Positions 17,893 through 26,577 of a DNA stretch of 64,000 bases are shown piece by piece (position 1 is the stretch's first letter; the number at the start of each line of letters is the position of its first letter). Under the pieces are notes generated by a model, which was given only the letters and a program-made list of their open reading frames with translations, was not told where the DNA came from and ran no database searches. This DNA comes from Lysobacter sp. M2-1 (GTDB lineage: Bacteria; Pseudomonadota; Gammaproteobacteria; Xanthomonadales; Xanthomonadaceae): the NCBI RefSeq assembly GCF_022662495.1, contig NZ_JAKPBU010000001.1:744001-808000 (forward strand), read 5' to 3'. A program made the translations under genes and the position numbers.

Positions 17893-19457
17893 GCGAACAA
17901 CGTGGTCCCGGTCATTTCGACCGGCTGCGGCAGGCCAAGCAGATCGAGCAGGGTCGGTGCCACATCGCGCAGCGCGCCGCCGCCGCGCAGGGTCGCACCG
18001 GTCCGTTCGCCCACGTAGACCAGCGGCACCGGTCCCACCGTATGCGCGGTATGCGGCTGTCCGGTGGCCGGGTCGCGCATCATTTCCAGGTTGCCGTGAT
18101 CGGCGGTGATCACCAGGGCTCCGCCGGCTTCGCGCACGGCCGAATCGATCGCACCAATCGCCACGTCCACCGCCTGCGCGGCCTGGATCGCCGCCGCGAG
18201 ATCGCCGGTATGCCCGACCATATCCGGATTGGCGAGATTGCAGACGATGAGGTCGAAGCGGCGCGCGCGGATCGCGTCCACCAGCCGGGCGGTGACCTCC
18301 GGGCAGCTCATCTGCGGCTGCAGATCGTAGGTGGCGACCCTGGGGCTAGGCACCAGGATGCGTTCCTCGCCGGCGTAGGGCGCCTCACGGCCACCGCTGA
18401 AGAAGAAGGTGACGTGCGCGTACTTCTCGGTTTCGGCGATACGCAGCTGGGTCAGTCCCTGCGCCGCGATGATCTCCGGGAGCGTTTGCGCCAGATCGTC
18501 GGGCGCGAACGCGACCGGCGCGGGCAGGTTCGCGTCGTACTCGGTCAGGCACACGAAACGCGACAGCTGCGGCCGGCGCGCTTCGAAACCGGCAAAACCC
18601 GGATCCACGAACGCCGCGGTGAGCTGACGCGCACGATCGGCGCGGAAGTTCATGAACACCACGCAGTCGCCGTCGCCGACCGGCGCACCTTCGCCGATGA
18701 CCGTGGGCGCCACGAATTCATCGTTCTCGCCTCGTGCGTACGCGGCCGCGAGCGCGGCGCCCGCATCCGGTGCGCGGAATTCCGAGCGCGCTTCCACGAT
18801 CGCCTCCCAGGCACGGTGCAGTCGCTCCCAGCGCTGGTCGCGGTCCATCGCATAGTAGCGACCCGAAACACTGGCGATTCGGGCGTTGCCCAGCGCATCG
18901 CATTTCGCCTGCAGCGCAGCCAGGCTGGGTTCTGCCGAGCGTGGCGGCATGTCGCGTCCGTCCAGGAACGCATGCACCGCGACCTGCTGCACGCCCATGC
19001 GCGCAGCGAGTTTGAGCATGGCGAAAATATGCCGCTCATGGCTGTGCACGCCGCCGGGCGAGAGCAGGCCCATCACGTGCAGGGTGCCGGCCGAAGCCTT
19101 CGCGGCGTCGCAGGCGGCACGCAGTTCGACGTTGTCGAAGAAGCTGCCATCCTCGATCGCCGCGTCGATCCGGGTCAGGTCCTGGTAGACGATGCGGCCG
19201 GCGCCCAGGTTCATGTGCCCGACTTCCGAATTGCCCATCTGCCCATCCGGCAGGCCCACATGCCGCCCTTCGGTATGGATCAGCGTGTGTGGCGCGGTGG
19301 TCAGCAGGCGGCGCCAGTTCGGCAATTCGGCCTGCGCGAGCGCGTTGTCGGCCGGATCCTCGCGGTGACCCCAGCCATCCAGGATCAGCAGGACGACAGG
19401 CTTCGGAGCCGCCGGCTTCGCAGCCGTGAGCTCGGGGCGACGGACGACATCGGGCAC
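17889..19457 (-). CDS. gpmI: 2,3-bisphosphoglycerate-independent phosphoglycerate mutase
   Basis: Interconverts 3- and 2-phosphoglycerate in glycolysis using two Mn ions and a phosphoserine. The 522-residue product shows VVLLILDGWGHRE, the phospho-acceptor motif MGNSEVGHMNLGAGR, VHAFLDGRDMPP, and the metal block ALVITADHGNLEMM. The GTG at 19457 is preferred because AGGA lies 8 nt upstream and the length becomes normal; the frame is open further but the extra residues look non-coding. A TACAAT (minus strand, 19488-19493) lies 30 nt before the start. Confidence 0.94.
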   Translation of the reverse strand: MPDVVRRPELTAAKPAAPKPVVLLILDGWGHREDPADNALAQAELPNWRRLLTTAPHTLIHTEGRHVGLPDGQMGNSEVGHMNLGAGRIVYQDLTRIDAAIEDGSFFDNVELRAACDAAKASAGTLHVMGLLSPGGVHSHERHIFAMLKLAARMGVQQVAVHAFLDGRDMPPRSAEPSLAALQAKCDALGNARIASVSGRYYAMDRDQRWERLHRAWEAIVEARSEFRAPDAGAALAAAYARGENDEFVAPTVIGEGAPVGDGDCVVFMNFRADRARQLTAAFVDPGFAGFEARRPQLSRFVCLTEYDANLPAPVAFAPDDLAQTLPEIIAAQGLTQLRIAETEKYAHVTFFFSGGREAPYAGEERILVPSPRVATYDLQPQMSCPEVTARLVDAIRARRFDLIVCNLANPDMVGHTGDLAAAIQAAQAVDVAIGAIDSAVREAGGALVITADHGNLEMMRDPATGQPHTAHTVGPVPLVYVGERTGATLRGGGALRDVAPTLLDLLGLPQPVEMTGTTLFA

Positions 19458-19717
19458 GGGCAGGTTTCCTGAAGGAGGGGCGCTGGAATTGTAGCCGCGG
19501 CTGCGGGAGCAGCCGGTGGCATGCGCGCCTTCCATGCCTTGCATGCGGCGGCACAGGCGGACGGACGCCAGGCACCGCGTTGAAACTGAACCGCGCCAGG
19601 CACAGGGTTGCAATGACTAAGGACAGATGCGCCTACCTGTCGGGCACCCTAGGCTGCCTGCAAGGTTTGCTGCGCCAAATGCCGCGGACCTCCTCTTCCG
19701 CAACGCTAAGGTCCGAT

Positions 19718-20398
19718 ATGAAGATCGCGATCCCGTACTCCCGCATCGCCCTGGCCCTGACGCTCGTGCTGTGCGCACCGCATGTCTTCGCCCAGGAGAG
19801 CATCGACAAGGTCAACGGCAGCATCACCGCCCAGGCCGGCGAGACCTATGGCGATCTGGAGACCGTCAACGGCAGCATCCAGATCGAATCCGGCGCGCGT
19901 GCGCGCGGCGCGGAAACCGTCAACGGCAGCATCCGGGTGGGCGACAACGCCGCCGTCGGCACCCTCGGCACGGTCAACGGCAGCATCCGCATCGGCAAGC
20001 AGCTGCGCGCCAGCGGCGACATCGAAACCGTCAACGGCAGCGTGTTCGTCGATGACGGCGGCAGCCTGCGCAGCGTGGCCACGGTGAACGGCTCGATCGG
20101 CCTGGTCGACAGCGACCTCTCCGGCGGCATCGAAACGGTCAACGGCGACATCACCGTCGGTGCCGGTTCGCACGTCAAGGGCGGCATCAAGGTGGAGAAG
20201 CCGACCAGCAACTGGATGCCGATCAGCATCGGCAAGCGCAAGCCGCCGCGAATCGTCATCGGACCCAATGCCGTGGTCGAAGGTCCGCTGGTGTTCGAGC
20301 GCGAAGTCAAGCTGTACGTGCACGACAGCGCACGCATCGGCAGTGTGAGCGGCGCCACCGCGGTGCGCTACAGCGGTAGCCGCGCCCCGGCGGACTGA
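19718..20398 (+). CDS. Exported protein with tandem VNGSI repeats
   Basis: A 226-residue protein with a signal peptide (ending HVFAQ) followed by seven tandem imperfect repeats of about 16-23 residues, each with the core VNGSI, VNGSV or VNGDI (about residues 30-155). Regular short repeats with a conserved Asn-Gly turn and alternating hydrophobic residues suggest a beta-solenoid, comparable to bactofilin-like or DUF4097-type proteins. The tail (about 160-226) is basic then beta-rich (PPRIVIGPNAVVEGPL). At DNA level the core recurs as GTCAACGGCAGCAT. Function unknown. Divergent from gpmI by 260 bp. Confidence 0.75.
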   Translation: MKIAIPYSRIALALTLVLCAPHVFAQESIDKVNGSITAQAGETYGDLETVNGSIQIESGARARGAETVNGSIRVGDNAAVGTLGTVNGSIRIGKQLRASGDIETVNGSVFVDDGGSLRSVATVNGSIGLVDSDLSGGIETVNGDITVGAGSHVKGGIKVEKPTSNWMPISIGKRKPPRIVIGPNAVVEGPLVFEREVKLYVHDSARIGSVSGATAVRYSGSRAPAD

Positions 20399-20496
20399 AA
20401 AGCGCGATCGCTCGCCATGCGCGTGCGCCTGCCGCACGCGCAGTCGCCCGTGGGCTGCAGGCTACAATCCGGGATCCCGCTTGCCGAGGAACCCGC

Positions 20497-22242
20497 ATGA
20501 CCCGACCCCTCCTGCTCACCGTCGCGGCGGCGCTGGTGCTGTCCGCCTGCAATCGGGGAGCGCCCGCACCCGAAACCACCACGGCCACGCCAGCGCCGGA
20601 GACGACCGCTCCCGCGGGCACGCACGTGTTCAGCGATGCGATCAAAGCCGACGATTTCGCCGAACTGGTCAAGACCCTGGCCTCGGATGAGTTCGAGGGC
20701 CGCGGTCCGGGCACGCCGGGCGAAGAGAAGTCGGTGCAGTACATCAAGGCGCAGTTCGAACGCATCGGCCTGAAACCCGGCAACAACGGCGACTGGTTCC
20801 AGACCGTGCCGATGCAGGAGACCACCGCGGACGAAACGACGACGATGGCCATCGACGTCAACGGCAAGCCGCACACGCTCAAGTTCGGCACCGATATGGT
20901 GATAGGCACCCGCACCGGGCAGCCGGAAGTGAAGGTCGACGCCAGCGAGCTGGTGTTCGTCGGCTACGGCGTCGACGCGCCCGAACAGCAGTGGAACGAC
21001 TACGCCGGCGTCGACGTCAAGGGCAAGACGGTGGTGATGTTCGTCAACGACCCGGGCTTCCACGTCAAGGATCCGGACTTGTTCAACGGCAACCGCATGA
21101 CCTATTACGGGCGTTGGACCTACAAGTTCGAGGAAGCCGCACGCAAGGGCGCGGCGGCCGCATTGCTCATCCACGACACCGAAGGCGCGTCCTATGGCTG
21201 GGACGTGGTGAAGAATTCCTGGTCGGGCGCGCAGTACGACCTGCGCGCCGCCGACGATCCCGAGCCGCGACTGCCGCTGCAGGGCTGGATCACCGGCGAC
21301 CAGGCCAGGGCGCTGTTCGCCGATGCCGGGCTGGATCTGGACAAGCTGCGCAGCGATGCCAACAAGCGCGGCTTCAAGCCGGTGCCGATGTCGGCGAAGA
21401 TGAGCGTGGCGCTCAAGAGCACCACCAGCGAGAAATCCTCGCGCAACGTGCTCGGCCTGCTGCCCGGGACCGGGAAGCCGGAGGAAGCCGTGGTCTACAT
21501 GGCCCACTGGGACCATCTGGGCAAGCACGACGGCGAGCAGACGCCCGACGGCAAGACCGACGTGATCTACAACGGCGCGGTGGACAACGCCACCGGCGTG
21601 GCCGGAATCATCGAGATCGCCGAGCAGATGGCCAAGCTCGGCAAGCCCAAACGCTCGGTGCTGTTCCTCGCCGTGACGCTGGAGGAATCCGGGCTGCTCG
21701 GTTCCAAGTACTACGTCGCGCATCCCGCGATTCCGCTGGACAAGACCGTCGCGGTGATCAACCTCGATGCCATGGGCGTGGCCGGCAAAGCCAAGGACAT
21801 GACCGTGGTCGGCATGGGCAACTCTGAGCTGGAGGACATCCTCAAGCCGATCGCGGCCAAACAGGGCCGCACCCTGGTGGAGGAATCCAATCCTGCCGGC
21901 GGCTACTACTTCCGCTCCGATCACTTCAACTTCGCCAAGGCGGGCGTACCCGCGCTGTACACCGATGCCGGCACCGATCTGGTCGAAGGCGGGAAGGCGG
22001 CGGGCGATGCCGCGGGTGAGGACTACAACGACAACCGCTACCACAAGCCCGGCGACGAATACGACCCGGCGACCTGGAAGCTCGACGGCGCCATCGACGA
22101 CCTGGCCGCGGTCTACGACGTGGGCCTGCAGATCGCCAATGGCGATACCTGGCCCAATTGGTACAAGGACAATGCCTTCCGCGCCGCGCGCGACAAGATG
22201 CTGCCGGCCAAGCCGGCGGCGACGGAATCGGCGAAGCAATAA
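20497..22242 (+). CDS. M28 family zinc metallopeptidase, predicted lipoprotein
   Basis: Predicted aminopeptidase of the transferrin receptor/M28 type, 581 residues, anchored as a lipoprotein: the lipobox LSAC is at residues 15-18. A PA domain insert (about residues 140-280) precedes the di-zinc catalytic core. Zinc ligands and catalytic residues can be read in order: MAHWDHLG, VDNATG, TLEESGLLGS, INLDAMG and YYFRSDHFNF. The ATG at 20497 has GAGGA 8 nt upstream, and a TACAAT at 20463-20468 could be its promoter. A strong terminator follows directly. Confidence 0.93.
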   Translation: MTRPLLLTVAAALVLSACNRGAPAPETTTATPAPETTAPAGTHVFSDAIKADDFAELVKTLASDEFEGRGPGTPGEEKSVQYIKAQFERIGLKPGNNGDWFQTVPMQETTADETTTMAIDVNGKPHTLKFGTDMVIGTRTGQPEVKVDASELVFVGYGVDAPEQQWNDYAGVDVKGKTVVMFVNDPGFHVKDPDLFNGNRMTYYGRWTYKFEEAARKGAAAALLIHDTEGASYGWDVVKNSWSGAQYDLRAADDPEPRLPLQGWITGDQARALFADAGLDLDKLRSDANKRGFKPVPMSAKMSVALKSTTSEKSSRNVLGLLPGTGKPEEAVVYMAHWDHLGKHDGEQTPDGKTDVIYNGAVDNATGVAGIIEIAEQMAKLGKPKRSVLFLAVTLEESGLLGSKYYVAHPAIPLDKTVAVINLDAMGVAGKAKDMTVVGMGNSELEDILKPIAAKQGRTLVEESNPAGGYYFRSDHFNFAKAGVPALYTDAGTDLVEGGKAAGDAAGEDYNDNRYHKPGDEYDPATWKLDGAIDDLAAVYDVGLQIANGDTWPNWYKDNAFRAARDKMLPAKPAATESAKQ

Positions 22243-22259
22243 CCGGTATCAGCTCGCAC

Positions 22260-22289
22260 GGAAAACGGCGCCGCAAGGCGCCGTTTTCC
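22260..22289 (+). terminator. Strong hairpin after the M28 peptidase gene
   Basis: Perfect 13-bp stem GGAAAACGGCGCC with a GCAA tetraloop and its complement ending CGTTTTCC, 17 nt after the stop codon. The tail is GTGG rather than a T-run, but the stem itself carries TTTT. Confidence 0.75.
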
Positions 22290-22296
22290 GTGGAGA

Positions 22297-22374
22297 TGTA
22301 GGAGCGACGTGAGTCGCGAGCTTCTGCTTCGCCTGCCTCCACGGGAGAAGAGCTCGCGACTGACGTCGCTCCTA
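22297..22374. repeat. Inverted pair of REP-type hairpins (GCGAC/GTCGC subtype)
   Basis: TGTAGGAGCGACGTGAGTCG... at 22297-22322 and its inverted copy at 22345-22374 (with an insertion AGAAG on its right flank in both) form two stem-loops, each with stem GCGAC/GTCGC, and together a large cruciform. The same unit occurs singly at 30923-30949. The TGTAGGAGCG head is shared with the elements near 3605 and 57449, while the stem bases differ. Confidence 0.8.
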
Positions 22375-22438
22375 CGGCTGGCTATCCGCCAGCGCCGCCA
22401 ACGCCTACGCTGTGTTCCGGGCCACGCCGGAAAACGCC

Positions 22439-22828
22439 ATGACCATCGCCTACATCTGCATCCTGCTCGCCGCGCTGCTTCCGTACGTGTGGACGGTGAT
22501 CGCCAAGACCTCGGCGCCGAAGTTCGACAACCGCGATCCGCGCCGCTGGCTTGCGCGCCAGGACAACCCGCGCGTGCAGCGCGCCAACAACGCCCAGCTC
22601 AACGCATTCGAGGCCTTCGCCCCGTTTGCCGCCGGCGTGCTGATGGCGCAACTGGCCGGCGTCGACCCGCAGCGCACCACCTGGCTGGCCATTGCCTTCG
22701 TCGCGCTGCGCCTGCTGCACGGCGTGTTCTACCTGACCGGCACCCATCGCGCCCGCAGCCTGGTCTGGTTCGCGGGCCTGGGCTGCGTGATCGCGTTGAT
22801 GGTGCAGGCGGCACTGAGGATCGCCTGA
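22439..22828 (+). CDS. MAPEG family membrane protein
   Basis: A 129-residue four-helix membrane protein. The stretch FDNRDPRRWLARQDNPRVQRANNAQLNAFEAF matches the MAPEG pattern (membrane-associated proteins in eicosanoid and glutathione metabolism), with the conserved RAnnAqxNafE segment, and LRLLHGVFYLTG follows in helix 3. Bacterial members have mostly unproven functions; some show glutathione transferase activity. The ATG at 22439 is chosen because it begins the first helix (IAYICILLAALLPYVWTV). It converges on the MgtC gene with 12 bp between stops. Confidence 0.85.
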   Translation: MTIAYICILLAALLPYVWTVIAKTSAPKFDNRDPRRWLARQDNPRVQRANNAQLNAFEAFAPFAAGVLMAQLAGVDPQRTTWLAIAFVALRLLHGVFYLTGTHRARSLVWFAGLGCVIALMVQAALRIA

Positions 22829-22840
22829 CCACGTGTCGTG

Positions 22841-23335
22841 TCAGCCGGGACGCGCCTTGTCCCGGCGCACTTCGAAGCGCTTCTCCGCCCACTTCAGCAC
22901 CAGCAGCACTACGAGCGTCAGCAGGGTCGCACCAAGTGCGAGCACGTGAACGCGCAGGCCCGCGGCGATGCCGATCGCCGCCACCATCAGCAGCGAGGCG
23001 GCGGTGGTCAGTCCCGACACGCTGTTCCCACCGCTGCGGCGGAAGATCGCGCCCGCGCCGAGGAAGCCGACCGCCGCCACGACCGCCTCGATCAGCCGGA
23101 TCGGATCCACTCGCACCAGTTCGCGATAGTCCTCGGCGCTGAAGTGCACGGCGAGCAGGTCGCCGAGCCCGACCAGCATCGCGGCCGCACCGGCCACGAG
23201 CATGTGGGTGCGAAAGCCCGCCGGACGGTCCTTGAGCTCGCGCTCCCAGCCGATCAATCCGCCCAGCACCATGGCGTAGGCAGTGGTCAGCAGTACGGAA
23301 AGTTGTTGTGGCCAGTTCGCGAGCAGGTCGGACAT
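22841..23335 (-). CDS. MgtC/SapB family membrane protein
   Basis: A 164-residue inner-membrane protein with the MgtC/SapB core: GLIGWERELKDRPAGFRTHMLV, VGFLGAGAIF and SGLTTAASLLMVAAIGIAAG. Five hydrophobic segments are visible and the long C-terminal ACT-like domain of Salmonella MgtC is absent, so it belongs to the short SapB-like branch. Family members are linked to low-Mg2+ survival and to modulation of F-type ATPase, but short members are largely uncharacterised. It stands alone, with no mgtB-type transporter next to it. Confidence 0.88.
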   Translation of the reverse strand: MSDLLANWPQQLSVLLTTAYAMVLGGLIGWERELKDRPAGFRTHMLVAGAAAMLVGLGDLLAVHFSAEDYRELVRVDPIRLIEAVVAAVGFLGAGAIFRRSGGNSVSGLTTAASLLMVAAIGIAAGLRVHVLALGATLLTLVVLLVLKWAEKRFEVRRDKARPG

Positions 23336-23527
23336 CCGGGCATCCTGCCGCGCGCGGCGTCATGGCGACGTCGGCGCCGCTCGTCTGGCGTGGATGCACA
23401 TCGCCGTGCGCGGCACCAGCAGCCGGAAGACCGTGGTGCGGACGTGCGACGTGCGTCCGTCGGCGCGCCTGCGCAGCAGCCTGTGGCACTATTTCGTGGC
23501 TCGCTGAACGCTCGGGGGGACAATGCG

Positions 23528-23671
23528 ATGGATGCCACGCCGACATTGATTTGGTCGACGCGGCGCCTCGTCGGCAAAGACTTCACTGCACTCGCCGTTC
23601 CCCGCAATCGCCGAAGCATCACCGCGAACGACACCCCGATCCCGACGCCACGCGGTCCGGTGGTGCGCTGA
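23528..23671 (+). CDS. Possible 47-residue upstream ORF coupled to the GGDEF gene
   Basis: A short frame encoding MDATPTLIWSTRRLVGKD and a further 29 residues, preceded by GGGGGGA at the right distance (7 nt). Its TGA shares a base with the ATG of the cyclase gene (TGATG), the classic layout for translational coupling. The product is basic with no signal or membrane helix. It may be a leader peptide rather than a functional protein. The same frame is open upstream only as an antisense shadow of the MgtC gene. The rest of the 335-bp gap (23336-23670) shows no other recognisable feature. Confidence 0.4.
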   Translation: MDATPTLIWSTRRLVGKDFTALAVPRNRRSITANDTPIPTPRGPVVR

Positions 23672-25161
23672 TGGGCCGTGACGCTGGCGGCATGGGCGAT
23701 GCGCGGCCCGCGAAACGCGGCGGGATGCTGGCCCTGGCGGGCCTGTCGGCAGCCTTGGTGGCAGCCTGGATGACCGCGTTCGAGCTGGCGCGGGTGCTGG
23801 AATACCAGCCGCATGCCAGCCTGTGGTTTCCACCGGTGGCAGTCACGGTAGCCGCGCTGATGGTGCTCGGCTGGCGCGGCGTCCCCGCGATCGCCATCTC
23901 GAGCGTGTTGGCCACATTGGTGGGATTCGAAAGGGGCGTGGGTACCGCCCTGGACGCGGCGGTCGCGCAGTACGCGGTGATCTTCGCCGTGCAGCAGCTC
24001 GGCGTCTGGGGCGGCCTGGCCTGGGTGCTGCGACGCGCTTCCCGTCACGGCCCTCCCGCCACCAGTCTGCCGCGGGCGGTGACGTTCTTCATCCTCGGGG
24101 GTGCGTTCGCCTCGCTGCTGTCGGCGTGCATCGGCAGCGCCGGGCTGCTCGCCACCGGCGCGATCGACGTGCCGACCATGATCGAGCAGGCGATCCCGTG
24201 GGCGATCGGCGATTACGCGGGCCTGCTTGCGCTCGGGCCATTGGCGATCGCCGGCGTGCTGCGCTTGGCTGATTGGCTGCGGGTCGCGCCCGAGCCCGGC
24301 GTGCCGCGCATGTCGGAGATGATCGCGCCGGCAGGGAGCGCTTCGGCCTATGCGGCCAAGCTCTCGCTCCTGCTCGGGTTCACGCTGGCGGTGATGCTGG
24401 CGGCGGCCGCGCTGCCGCAGCAACCTGCGGTGGTGTTCGCGCTGTTCGTCGTGGTGGTGGTCCAGCTGTGGATCGTGCATACCCACGGAACCTTGCATAC
24501 GTTGGCTGCGATCGCGGCCTTCAGCCTGCTGATCGCCATCGCCACGCCGCTGCTGGGGCTGGGCACGCAGGCGCTCGCCCTGCAGTTCGCGATGATCAGC
24601 CTGGCGGCGAACAGCTATTTCGGGTTGGCGGTTCCCGGGCTGTACGCGGACAACACCCGCTTGCGTCGCGCGCTGGTGCGCGATCCGGTCACCGGCGCGC
24701 TGTCCCGGGCCGGCTTCCTGGAGCAGGTGCGCAACGATCTGCGGCTGGCCGCGCCGCGCAATCACGCTGCGGCGCTGATCATCGCCGACATGGACAACCT
24801 CAAGGCGATCAACGACGAGCTCGGCCATGCCGCCGGCGACGCGGCGCTGCGCGCCTTCGTGGGGCGCTGTCGCCGCTGCCTGCAGCCCGGCCAGCTGATC
24901 GGCCGACTGGGCGGCGACGAATTCGCGCTGTACCTGCCCCACACGACCTCGAAGACGGCGCAGGCGCTGGTCGAAAAGCTCCGTCAGGCGCTCGCCCATC
25001 CGCGCGAGGGCGACGAGCTGCCGTTTCCGCTGTCGGCCAGCTTCGGCATCGCCGACTGCGCTCCAGACGATCTGGATCTCGATCGACTGCTCGAACGCGC
25101 GGACGCGGAAATGTACGCGGACAAGCGCCAGCGGCGCGCGTCGACGCCGGGACGGGCCTAG
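23671..25161 (+). CDS. Membrane diguanylate cyclase: MASE1 sensor plus GGDEF
   Basis: Predicted synthase of the second messenger cyclic di-GMP, 496 residues. The first 325 residues hold about eight hydrophobic segments with the MASE1 signature SLWFPPVAVTVAALMVLGWRGVPAIA. The GGDEF domain covers about residues 335-490: DPVTGALSRAGFL, ADMDNLKAINDELGHAAGD and the intact active site RLGGDEFALYLP (GGDEF at 414-418). The allosteric RxxD inhibitory site five residues before GGDEF is absent (LQPGQLIG), so product inhibition by that route is unlikely. Ends 8 bp before the converging tyrS stop. Confidence 0.92.
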   Translation: MGRDAGGMGDARPAKRGGMLALAGLSAALVAAWMTAFELARVLEYQPHASLWFPPVAVTVAALMVLGWRGVPAIAISSVLATLVGFERGVGTALDAAVAQYAVIFAVQQLGVWGGLAWVLRRASRHGPPATSLPRAVTFFILGGAFASLLSACIGSAGLLATGAIDVPTMIEQAIPWAIGDYAGLLALGPLAIAGVLRLADWLRVAPEPGVPRMSEMIAPAGSASAYAAKLSLLLGFTLAVMLAAAALPQQPAVVFALFVVVVVQLWIVHTHGTLHTLAAIAAFSLLIAIATPLLGLGTQALALQFAMISLAANSYFGLAVPGLYADNTRLRRALVRDPVTGALSRAGFLEQVRNDLRLAAPRNHAAALIIADMDNLKAINDELGHAAGDAALRAFVGRCRRCLQPGQLIGRLGGDEFALYLPHTTSKTAQALVEKLRQALAHPREGDELPFPLSASFGIADCAPDDLDLDRLLERADAEMYADKRQRRASTPGRA

Positions 25162-25169
25162 GGCCTGCC

Positions 25170-26393
25170 CTAACCCGCGATCAGCCGCACGCGCGCGAAG
25201 TTGCGCTTGCCCACCGCGAGCATCCCTTCGAAGCCGGGCGCGAAGACCTGCGCGGGATCCTCGACCACCGCACCATCCACCTTCACCGCACGCTCCCTGA
25301 GCTTGCGCATGGCCTCCGAGTTGCTGGGGGTCAGCCCGGCGGCGGTGAGCAGCGCGCCGATGCGCAGCCCCTCGGCCGGTACCGCCACCTGGCGCAGCGG
25401 CACCGCGGCCAGATCGCCCTCGCCGCGCACCGCCGCGTTCCAGCCGATCAGCGCATCGTCGGCCGCGCGCGCATCGTGGAAGCGCGCGGCCAGCTCGCGG
25501 GCCAGGCGCAGCTTGACGTCGCGCGGATTGAGCTGGCCCGCGGCGACCTCGGCCTGCAGCTGCCGGGCCTCGTCGACGCCGATGTCGAAGCTGAGCAGCT
25601 CGATCCATTTCCACATCAGCTCGTCGCCGATCTTCATGGTCTTGCTGACGATGTCGATGGCCGGCTCGGCGATGCCGATGTAATTGCCCAGCGACTTGCT
25701 CATCTTCTGCACGCCATCGATGCCTTCCAGCAGCGGCATGGTCAGCACGATCTGCGGCGGCTGTCCGTGCGCCTCCTGCAGGCCGCGTCCCATCAGCAGG
25801 TTGAACTTTTGGTCGGTGCCGCCCAGTTCGACATCGGCCTTCAGCGCAACCGAGTCGTAGCCCTGCACCAGTGGATACAGGAACTCGTGGATGGCGATGG
25901 GCTGCTGCGCGGCGTAGCGCTTGGCGAAGTCGTCGCGCTCGAGCATGCGCGCGACGGTGTGCTGGGCGGCGAGCCGGATCATGTCGGCCGCATCCATCTT
26001 CCCGAACCATTCGCTGTTGAAGCGCAGTTCGGTCCTGTCCCGGTCGAGCACCTTGAACACCTGCTCGGCATAGGTGCGCGCATTGGCCTTCACGTCTTCG
26101 CGGGTCAGCGGCTTGCGGGTAACGTTCTTGCCGGACGGATCGCCGATCATCCCGGTGAAGTCGCCGATCAGGAAGATCACCTGATGGCCCAGGTCCTGGA
26201 ACTGGCGCATCTTGTTGAGCAGCACCGTGTGGCCGATATGCAGGTCGGGCGCGGTGGGATCGAACCCGGCCTTGATCCGCAGCGGCCGCCCCAGCGCCAG
26301 ACGCGCTTCCAGCTCCTCGCGCTTGAGGATTTCGTCCGTGCCGCGGGCGATCGTCGCGAAGGCAGCGGGGTCGACGGAGGGGTGGGCCGGCAT
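25170..26393 (-). CDS. tyrS: Tyrosyl-tRNA synthetase
   Basis: Charges tRNA-Tyr in the cytoplasm. The 407-residue class I synthetase has the HIGH motif in [14 protein letters not shown], the KMSKS loop in [13 protein letters not shown] and a C-terminal S4-like RNA-binding segment ([19 protein letters not shown]). The ATG at 26393 is preferred; the longer reading adds a basic stretch not typical of the family. Divergent from the M23 endopeptidase gene, the same neighbour as in Pseudomonas (tyrS, mepM-like, anmK). Confidence 0.96.
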   Translation of the reverse strand: MPAHPSVDPAAFATIARGTDEILKREELEARLALGRPLRIKAGFDPTAPDLHIGHTVLLNKMRQFQDLGHQVIFLIGDFTGMIGDPSGKNVTRKPLTREDVKANARTYAEQVFKVLDRDRTELRFNSEWFGKMDAADMIRLAAQHTVARMLERDDFAKRYAAQQPIAIHEFLYPLVQGYDSVALKADVELGGTDQKFNLLMGRGLQEAHGQPPQIVLTMPLLEGIDGVQKMSKSLGNYIGIAEPAIDIVSKTMKIGDELMWKWIELLSFDIGVDEARQLQAEVAAGQLNPRDVKLRLARELAARFHDARAADDALIGWNAAVRGEGDLAAVPLRQVAVPAEGLRIGALLTAAGLTPSNSEAMRKLRERAVKVDGAVVEDPAQVFAPGFEGMLAVGKRNFARVRLIAG

Positions 26394-26503
26394 GGGTGGG
26401 GACTCTCGATGAAAGTGGCGCGGAAGTTCCGATCGCGCGTTGCGACCCAAAACATGAATACGGGAACGAGAACGTGACGAAAATCCCTAACTGTCTCAAG
26501 GGT

Positions 26504-26532
26504 TTGACGCAGGGTGCTCGCGTGATTATGTT
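26504..26532 (+). promoter_or_regulatory. Predicted sigma70 promoter of the M23 endopeptidase gene
   Basis: TTGACG (26504-26509) and TATGTT (26527-26532) are separated by exactly 17 bp. This is the best-formed -35/-10 pair found in the window. The start codon follows 45 nt later, after the ribosome site GAGGAACGGG. Confidence 0.65.
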
Positions 26533-26577
26533 ACCGCCGTTACGTGCCCGTCACGCGGGGACAGAGGAACGGGACAG

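Noticed and set aside
23488-23510. TGGCAC motif upstream of the GGDEF region as sigma54 site
   Set aside because: No TTGC at the required distance after TGGCAC; only half of the consensus is present.
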